64,000 nt of DNA from Onishia taeanensis (GTDB lineage: Bacteria > Pseudomonadota > Gammaproteobacteria > Pseudomonadales > Halomonadaceae), in NCBI RefSeq assembly GCF_900100755.1, contig NZ_FNCI01000003.1, positions 372,001 to 436,000 on the forward strand. Direction: 5' to 3'. The position numbers were made by a program, and so were the translations under genes. The notes beneath the pieces were generated by a model. It ran no database searches. It saw only the letters and a list, made by a program, of their open reading frames with translations, and had not been told where the DNA came from. The number at the start of each line of letters is the position of its first letter. The first letter of the stretch is position 1. Shown in pieces: positions 56,369-64,000 of the stretch.

Positions 56369-57111
56369 GCGTCCGCTTGGCTCAGAGATTGGCCGCGCCC
56401 GAAAAGCGCACCGAGGTCGATGGCCCCAGTCGGCGTCCGCAGATCCAGCAGCGCTTCGAGGGAGTTCAGGTGCGTCTGCACTCTTGCACGGGCGGCATCG
56501 GGCTGACCGGCCACCAGTTGAGCCAGCAGGTCGTCATGGTCGCCTTCCAGATAACAAGACGCCAGGTCCGCGGGCTTGTAAAGGGCGATCACGATGGAGG
56601 TTCGCAGAATCAGATCCCCCAGCATGGCCCCCAGGGTTCGGTTAGGGGAATGTTCGGCCAGGCAGTGGTGAAAGGCCAGCGACGCCTCGATGCGCCGTTC
56701 TTCGTCGCCTTCCGCAAAGGCCGCCTTCTCGGCTTCAGCCAGCGCCGCGAGGCGCTGGCGCAGCGCTTGGGTCAAAGATCCGGTCATCAGGGCCACCACT
56801 TCGCCCTCGATCAGGCGACGCGCCGAGAAAATCTCGCGGGTCTCGTCAACATCGGGAGACGCAATCCGCGCGACCTGATTGGGCCGCTGGACCGCTACAT
56901 GGTTGGCGACCAGCCGAGTCAGCGCCTTGCGCACCACCGAGCGACTGACCCCAAAGGCCTCGCCCAACGCCACCTCGGGTAGCCGCGTGCCCGGCGGCAA
57001 GCGCTGCGTCAGCACCGCCCGACGAACCTGTTCGACGATCTGTTCATCGCTTGCGCGACTGCCCGACGAGATGTCGTTGCCATGCCGTTCCTGTTGCCAA
57101 CTGCCGCTCAT
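56365..57111 (-). CDS. GntR-family regulator with FCD effector domain
   Basis: 248 residues. The winged helix-turn-helix is at about 25-90 (LPEVALGEAFGVSRSVVRKAL), followed by a helical FCD domain with the metal/effector histidines in ASLAFHHCLAEHS, GDHDDLL and TQTHLNSLE-like positions (here VQTHLNSLE). FCD regulators often control catabolic genes and bind TNGT-N3-ACNA operators. The 13-bp repeat array with TTGTAC/TTGTAT units lies just upstream and is a likely set of its binding sites. The close purine-degradation genes make purine metabolites a possible effector. Confidence 0.84.
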   Translation of the reverse strand: MSGSWQQERHGNDISSGSRASDEQIVEQVRRAVLTQRLPPGTRLPEVALGEAFGVSRSVVRKALTRLVANHVAVQRPNQVARIASPDVDETREIFSARRLIEGEVVALMTGSLTQALRQRLAALAEAEKAAFAEGDEERRIEASLAFHHCLAEHSPNRTLGAMLGDLILRTSIVIALYKPADLASCYLEGDHDDLLAQLVAGQPDAARARVQTHLNSLEALLDLRTPTGAIDLGALFGRGQSLSQADA

Positions 57112-57232
57112 ACTCGCCGTCCGTCTGGGCCACGCCTCGAAAGAAGCCTGCCACTGCCTGAATGGATAACTTGAACCTCATCTGGCCCGAATAAACCGGC
57201 GTGGTCATCCTGGCCACCTGACTGGAGCACCA

Positions 57233-57310
57233 TTGTATACCGGGATTGTATGATTGGTTTGTACGATTGGTTTGTATGATTGGGTTGTACGATTGGTTTG
57301 TATAACAGGT
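57233..57310. repeat. Six-unit 13-bp tandem repeat array upstream of the GntR gene
   Basis: Six head-to-tail units of exactly 13 bp, each starting TTGTAT or TTGTAC. The four central units (57246-57297) are nearly the same (TTGTAYGATTGGK); the outer two share the TTGTA start. The array fills the gap between the TetR stop and the GntR start. A 13-bp phase is unusual for simple slippage and fits stacked protein sites. TTGTA is the half-site type of many FCD regulators. Confidence 0.85.
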
Positions 57311-57314
57311 CAGC

Positions 57315-58043
57315 CTAGCCGCGAATTCCACACCCCTTGAGAATCAGCCGACACAGAAAATCGGTGATGTGCTGATAGTCCTGCTCGCCCAGTGCGTCGC
57401 GCCCGGTAATGCCCAGCACCTGGGGTTCGAAGTCGGCATAGTGCTGAGTCGCCGACCAGATCAGGAAAATCAGCCATACCGGGTCTACCGGGTCCATCAG
57501 GCCCCGCTCGGCCCATTGCTCGAAGACCCGGGCCCTGGCCTGCACCCAATCACGTAGCTCGCCCCGCAGGTAGTCCTGCAGGAAAGGCGCACCTCCGAGC
57601 ACTTCGGCGGCAAACAGCCGCGAGCCCTGGGGGTGCGCTCGGGTCAGCGCCATCTTGCTACGAATGAAAGCTTCCAGTATCTCGGCCGGATCATCATCGA
57701 CGCTGATGTCGTCAAGCATGGCATTCCAGCGCGCCATCATGCGCTCGAGCAGCGCCACATAGAGCCGCCGCTTGCTTCCCACGTAGTAGAGCACATTGGA
57801 CTTGGGCAGCCCCGCCGCTTCGGCGATCGCCTGCACGCTACCGCCCCGATAGCCGTGTTGCGCAAAGACCGCCTCGGCAGCCTCGAGAATTCTTTCCTCG
57901 TTGCGCTGGCGAATCGCCGAGGCCTCGCTTTCTCCGGCGCTGGATCTTGAGCTGGCACTAGAGCTGATCGGCGAACTGCCGACCTCGGAAATCACCGTCA
58001 TCGCAGGTCTCGAGGTGGGATGAAAAACTTTCGGCCCAGGCAT
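57315..58043 (-). CDS. TetR-family regulator, RutR-like
   Basis: 242 residues with a low-complexity N-terminal stretch of about 45 residues and the helix-turn-helix at about 50-100 (ILEAAEAVFAQHGYRGGSVQ shown by its start, then LPKSNVLYYVGSKRRLY). The C-terminal part, with SKMALTRAHPQGSRLFAAEV shown by GSRLFAAEV, follows RutR (YcdC). RutR binds uracil or thymine and regulates pyrimidine and purine catabolism. The operator between it and xdhA fits the RutR box. The ATG at 58043 is used, but 58001 is possible. Confidence 0.83.
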   Translation of the reverse strand: MPGPKVFHPTSRPAMTVISEVGSSPISSSASSRSSAGESEASAIRQRNEERILEAAEAVFAQHGYRGGSVQAIAEAAGLPKSNVLYYVGSKRRLYVALLERMMARWNAMLDDISVDDDPAEILEAFIRSKMALTRAHPQGSRLFAAEVLGGAPFLQDYLRGELRDWVQARARVFEQWAERGLMDPVDPVWLIFLIWSATQHYADFEPQVLGITGRDALGEQDYQHITDFLCRLILKGCGIRG

Positions 58044-58142
58044 GCCTCATGCCGGGACCGAGCGCTCAACTTGACGCCGCCGGCCGAAGCCGTCATATCC
58101 GGCGCTTGCACTGGCGGGCACTTTGCGCCAACCTTTGATCAT

Positions 58143-58160
58143 CTTGACCATTTGGTCAAG
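58143..58160. promoter_or_regulatory. RutR-type operator upstream of xdhA
   Basis: CTTGACCA-TT-TGGTCAAG: eight-bp perfect arms around two bases. It matches the RutR box TTGACCANNTGGTCAA. It lies about 40 bp before the xdhA start and about 100 bp before the divergent regulator, where it can control both. Confidence 0.78.
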
Positions 58161-58199
58161 AACTAACGCCTGCCAACAATAACAACCTGGAATCGCGCG

Positions 58200-59688
<1,489 letters not shown>

Positions 59689-59705
<17 letters not shown>

Positions 59706-62148
59706 GCTATCTGCCGCTTCTGCTGCGCCCGACAGGGCCGGTGAGGAATACGCTGGCGATACCAAGGGCGTCGATGCCAAGCGCCTCGATAAGAAGGCGG
59801 CGCAGCGACATGAGAGCGCCATCAAGCATGTCACCGGCCAGGCGGCCTATATCGACGACCTGCCGGCACCAGCCAACGCGCTGCATATTGCCATCGGCCT
59901 GTCGCCGCTGGCCCATGGCCGTCTCGAGCGGCTCGATCTCGATCCTGTGCGGGCCATGCCGGGCGTGGTCGATGTCATCAGCTTCCACGACGTGCCGGGC
60001 CACACCGACATCGGCCCGGTCTTTCACGGTGACCCGATCTTCGTCGAAAACGAGATCAGCTACGCCGGCCAGTGTCTGTTTGCCGTAGCCGCCGACAGCC
60101 ACGACGCCGCACGCCGCGCCGCCAAGGCCGCGATCATCGAGATCGACGAGCAGCCGGCGAGCCTGGACCCGGTCGCCGCCACCGAAAAGAATGACCTGGT
60201 GCGCCCCACTCACGTTCAGCAGTCCGGCGACTGGCAGCAGTCGCTGAGTAACGCCAGGCATGTGGTCTCGGGAGAGCAGTTCATCGGCGGCCAGGAGCAT
60301 TTCTATCTAGAAGGCCAGGCCTGTCTGGTCACTCCCAGCGAGGACGAAGGCGTGGTGGTGCATACCTCTAACCAGCACCCCAGCGAGACCCAGAAGCTGG
60401 TCGCCGAGGTACTGGGCATTCCCTTCCATGCGGTGACCGTGGAGGTACGCCGGATGGGTGGCGGCTTCGGTGGCAAGGAGACCCAGGCCTCGCCCTGGGC
60501 CTGCATCGCCGCGCTGATCGCCCGTCGCACCCAGCGTCCGGCTCGTCTGCGGCTATCCCGGGGCGACGACATGCGCCTCACCGGCAAGCGCCACCCCTTC
60601 CATAGCCGCTATCGGCTGGGAGTCGATGACGACGGCGTCATTCAGGGCGGCGATATGACCCTGATCGGCGACTGCGGCTACTCGCCGGATCTTTCCGAGG
60701 CGATCGTCGACCGGGCCATGTTCCACGCCGACAACGCCTACTCCCTGGGTGCAGCACGCGTTACCGGGCACCGGGCGCGCACCCACACCGCCTCGAACAC
60801 TGCCTTTCGCGGCTTTGGTGGCCCCCAGGGCATGATGCTGATCGAGCAGGCAATGGACGATATCGCCCACCGCCTGGGCGAAGACCCGCTGACCATTCGC
60901 AAGCGCAACCTCTACCGCCATGGGCGTGAAACGACCCACTACGGCCAAGAGGTGGAACAGCTCGATCTGCTGCATAGCCTGATCGGCCAACTCGAATCGA
61001 GCAGCGACTACTGGGCGCGCCGCGCCGAGATCAGCGCCTACAATGCCCGCAGCCCGATCATCCGTCGCGGCCTGGCGCTGACGCCGGTGAAGTTCGGCAT
61101 CTCCTTCACCGCCAAGCACCTCAACCAGGCCGGCGCCCTGCTGCACGTCTATACCGACGGTAGCGTGATGATCAATCACGGCGGTACCGAGATGGGCCAG
61201 GGCCTGCACACCAAGGTCTGCCAGGTAGTGGCCCGCGAACTGGGGCTCGAGCTTTCCTGCGTAAGCATCAGCGCCACCCGCACCGACAAGGTGCCCAACA
61301 CCTCGCCCACGGCCGCCTCCAGCGGCGCCGACCTCAACGGCCAGGCGGCCCGGGATGCGGCACTCAAGCTGCGCGAGCGGCTCTTCGCCTTTGCCCTGGA
61401 AACTCTATGGCCGCAGGCCGGGTTGAAGCTCGGCGATCTGCAGCTGAAAGGCGGCATGCTGATGGCGGGCAGCGGCGAAGGAAAGTACCGCATCGCCTGG
61501 GGCGAGCTGGTCCAGGCGGCCTACATCGGCCGTGTCTCGCTCTCGGCCCAGGGCTTCTATTCGACGCCGCTCATCCACTACGACCGGGAAGCCGCCAAGG
61601 GCCGGCCCTTCTACTACTTCGCCTATGGCGCGGCGGTCAGTGAGGTCGCCGTGGACACCCTGTCCGGCGAGTACCAGGTAACGCGGGTGGATATCCTGCA
61701 CGACGTCGGCGACTCCCTGAACCCGGCGATCGACATCGGCCAGATCGAGGGCGGTTTCATTCAAGGCATGGGCTGGCTGACCAGCGAGGAGCTCAAGTGG
61801 AATGACGCCGGGCGCCTGCTCAGCGACGGTCCCGCCACCTACAAGATTCCCGCCTTCGGTGATCTGCCGGCGACCTTCAACGTCGAGTTGCTCGAGGGAC
61901 ACCCCAATTCCCAGGCGAGCATCTATCGCTCCAAGGCTGTGGGCGAGCCGCCCTTCATGCTGGCGATCTCGGTCTGGTCGGCATTGCGCAATGCGCTTGC
62001 AAGCCTAGCCCCCGACGGGCAATGTCCGCGGTTGGATACGCCCGCCACCCCGGAACGCGTACTAATGGCCATTGCGGCGATGCAAGACCATGGCGACAAA
62101 GGTCCCGCAGGCCACCCCCGGGAGGACGATGCCCATGTCCAGGCCTGA
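59689..62148 (+). CDS. xdhB: Xanthine dehydrogenase large subunit (molybdenum subunit)
   Basis: 819 residues. Molybdopterin-binding motifs are visible: RMGGGFGGKE, FRGFGGPQGM, GGTEMGQGLHTK, and the catalytic glutamate Glu753 in VGEPPFML. It holds the molybdenum cofactor where purines are hydroxylated. The start overlaps xdhA by 17 bases and the end overlaps xdhC by 20, so the three genes are coupled. Confidence 0.95.
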
Positions 62149-63034
62149 CGCTGACGCCGGTCGCTTCCAGATGGCCGGCCACTGGCATGCTGCCCTGCAC
62201 CGGCTTCAGGAAGATGCCGAACCCCATGTGCTGGCGACCCTGGTCGGGGCTGCGGGCTCAACGCCCCGAGAACCCGGCACCAAGATGGTCATCACGCCAG
62301 AGGAAAGTTTCGATACCCTGGGGGGCGGCACCTTCGAATACCAGCTGATCGCCGCCGCCCGGCAGGCCCTGGCCAGGGGCGATACTGCACCTAGCCTCGA
62401 GGCCTTCCCGCTAGGCGGCCGCTCCGGCCAGTGCTGCGGTGGCTATGTGCATGTGCTGATCGAACCCTTCGCCGGCGCCGAGCGACGTATCACCCTGTTC
62501 GGCGCCGGCCATGTTGGCCAGGCCCTGGCAGGCCTGATCGCCCCCCTGCCCTGGCGCCTGGACTGGTTCGACAGCCGTGCCGACGCCTTCCCGGCGTGGG
62601 CCAGCGCCGAGCCGGGGCCAGCGCGCCTGCGACTTCATGCAAGCGGGGCGGAACCAGCGGCGATCTCAACTGCCGTGCAATCGCTGCCGCCGGGTAGCGA
62701 TGCGCTGGTGATGACCCACGACCACGGCCAGGATCTGGCGCTGATCGACGCCTTGCTTGAGCGTCACGACCTGACCTCGATCGGCCTGATCGGCTCTGCT
62801 AGCAAGTGGGCAAGCTTCAAGCGCCGGCTAACCGAGGCCGGCCATGACGCTGACGCCATCGCCCGCGTGCGCTGCCCCATCGGCATCGCCGGCGCCGATG
62901 GCAAACGACCCTACGAGATCGCCCTTGCCGTGGTAGCCGAACTGATGACGCTGGCTCCCGCCCGGCCTGACGCGCCGGACAAACGCGGCATTACCCCCGA
63001 GACGCTGCGCCAGGCCTTCGGCCCGGACCGCTAA
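62129..63034 (+). CDS. xdhC: Xanthine dehydrogenase accessory protein XdhC
   Basis: 301 residues from the ATG at 62129 (62135 is possible; both have GGGAGGA). The XdhC/CoxI pattern is visible as LVGAAGSTPREPGTKM, GGRSGQCCGG and a Rossmann-like ITLFGAGHVGQALA, then GLIGSASKWASFKRRL. XdhC binds and sulfurates the molybdenum cofactor and inserts it into XdhB. It completes the xdhABC unit and is followed by guaD. Confidence 0.92.
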   Translation: MPMSRPDADAGRFQMAGHWHAALHRLQEDAEPHVLATLVGAAGSTPREPGTKMVITPEESFDTLGGGTFEYQLIAAARQALARGDTAPSLEAFPLGGRSGQCCGGYVHVLIEPFAGAERRITLFGAGHVGQALAGLIAPLPWRLDWFDSRADAFPAWASAEPGPARLRLHASGAEPAAISTAVQSLPPGSDALVMTHDHGQDLALIDALLERHDLTSIGLIGSASKWASFKRRLTEAGHDADAIARVRCPIGIAGADGKRPYEIALAVVAELMTLAPARPDAPDKRGITPETLRQAFGPDR

Positions 63035-63113
63035 GTTCTCAGATCGCCAGGCACTCACGTTAGCCGCGATACCCCCTCGCTACGTCTTTGACTATCGCTG
63101 GAGATGATTTCCC

Positions 63114-64000
63114 ATGACCGACCCCCGCCCCACCATGCGCGTGCTGCGAGGCCCACTGGTGCGCTTTCTCGATGACCCAGGCGAAGACGACCAGCCGGCG
63201 CCGGGCAGCCTGTCCTACCTTCAAGACGGCGCCCTCTGGCTCGAGGATGGCCGGGTGCGGGCCGTGGGGAGCTATCAGGATATCTCACCGCAACTGCCGG
63301 CCGGCATCGAGGTGGTGGACTATACCGGCAAGCTGATGATGCCGGGCTTCATCGACAGTCATGTCCACTATGTACAGCTCGATATCCTGGCCTCCTACGG
63401 CCGCCAGCTGCTCGACTGGCTCAACGATTACACCTTCCCCGAGGAGTGTCGTTTCGCACAGCGCGCCCACGCTGACGCCGTGGCCGAGGCCTTTCTCGAC
63501 GAACAGTTACGAGCCGGCACCACCACCGCCCAGGTATTCTGCAGCTCGCATCCCCAGTCGGTAGATGCCTTCTTCACTGCCGCTCAGCGCCGGGGGCTGC
63601 GCATGCTGGCCGGCAAGGTGCTGATGGATCGCAACGCCCCGGCGGCACTCACCGACACCGTTACCAGCGGTGTCGCCGACAGCGAACGGCTGATCGCTGA
63701 CTGGCACGGCAAGGACCGGCTCGGCTATTCGCTGACCCCGCGCTTCGCGCCCACCTCAACGGCCGCCCAACTGGAAGCGACCGGCGCCATCCTCAGGGCC
63801 GCTCCGGACCTGCACCTGCAGACGCACCTGGCCGAGAATGCCGGCGAGATCGCCTGGGTGGCCGAGCTGTTCCCGGAAGAAAGAGACTATCTCGGAGTCT
63901 ATGAACGCTATGGCCTGGTCGGCCCCACCAGCACCTTCGCCCATGGCATTCACCTGGACCAGGCGATGCGGGAACGGCTGGCCGGGGCCGGCGCCAATAT
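63114..64000 (+). CDS. guaD: Guanine deaminase, 5' part
   Basis: The frame starts with ATG at 63114 and runs off the window at 64000 without a stop, so only about 295 residues are seen of an expected 430-450. Zinc-site histidines of the amidohydrolase family are in MPGFIDSHVHY (HxH), LQTHLAENAGEIAW and FAHGIHLD. The family hydrolyses guanine to xanthine and ammonia, which feeds XdhAB encoded upstream. The site GGAGA lies ten bases before the ATG. The gene follows xdhC by 79 bp and is likely in the same operon. Confidence 0.91.
   Translation, partial: MTDPRPTMRVLRGPLVRFLDDPGEDDQPAPGSLSYLQDGALWLEDGRVRAVGSYQDISPQLPAGIEVVDYTGKLMMPGFIDSHVHYVQLDILASYGRQLLDWLNDYTFPEECRFAQRAHADAVAEAFLDEQLRAGTTTAQVFCSSHPQSVDAFFTAAQRRGLRMLAGKVLMDRNAPAALTDTVTSGVADSERLIADWHGKDRLGYSLTPRFAPTSTAAQLEATGAILRAAPDLHLQTHLAENAGEIAWVAELFPEERDYLGVYERYGLVGPTSTFAHGIHLDQAMRERLAGAGAN

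Noticed and set aside
57233-57310. CRISPR array or origin iterons
   Set aside because: Units are head-to-tail without spacers, so not CRISPR; no rep gene or AT-rich melting region is nearby, so not an origin.
57044-57331. A 95-codon leftward frame that translates the 13-bp repeats (TNQSYNP units)
   Set aside because: It runs through the GntR start and exists only because the repeat array lacks stops; the repeats look like DNA sites, not protein.

Overview
The window looks like chromosome from a GC-rich, halophilic gammaproteobacterium of the Halomonas type. The evidence is the gene families and the gene order: dcd-mrp, metG-rnfABCDGE-nth, and a two-subunit pyruvate carboxylase beside a LysR gene. 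Much of this order matches Pseudomonas. I see no phage, IS element, rRNA, tRNA or CRISPR array; this is ordinary chromosome with one unusual accessory cluster.

Layout. 1-4 kb: an L,D-transpeptidase, an EAL/GGDEF signalling protein, a small K+ channel, a NYN-domain protein and a short hypothetical gene. 4-7.1 kb: topA with a coupled DUF6586 gene. 7.4-9.7 kb: pyruvate kinase behind a HexR-like operator, then methylglyoxal synthase. 9.7-12.1 kb: a DUF3141 hydrolase/PHA-synthase-like gene broken by one extra base in a G8 run. 12.6-18.4 kb: an ammonium transporter, then pycA-pycB with a divergent LysR gene and an LTTR palindrome. 18.5-20 kb: dcd and mrp. 20.2-35.4 kb: mixed housekeeping and envelope genes (phosphoribosyltransferase, coiled-coil membrane protein, arfB, corA, DCC protein, YihY, TerB, two ABC systems, a phospholipase D protein, a parvulin and a very long class A penicillin-binding protein).

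35.4-44.6 kb is the most notable part. It is a tight cluster of amphi-Trp protein, metallophosphoesterase, two histidine-phosphatase proteins (one fused to Nudix), HprK-related kinase B, RimK-like ATP-grasp, PhoU-APH fusion and Nudix hydrolase, with a divergent CofD-related protein. This is the gene set that protein-family curators named the 'GAK system'. As far as I know its chemistry is unknown. The mix of kinase, ligase, CofD fold and several phosphatases suggests making and removing a phosphorylated or ligated modification, but the substrate cannot be read from the sequence.

45-56.4 kb: metG, a CHASE4-like diguanylate cyclase, the complete six-gene rnf electron-transport operon, nth and a YdcF-type protein. 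56.4-64 kb: a GntR/FCD regulator preceded by a 13-bp tandem repeat array, then a RutR-like TetR regulator divergent from xdhABC and guaD (cut by the window end). That last block is a purine-catabolism unit with a near-perfect RutR-type operator.
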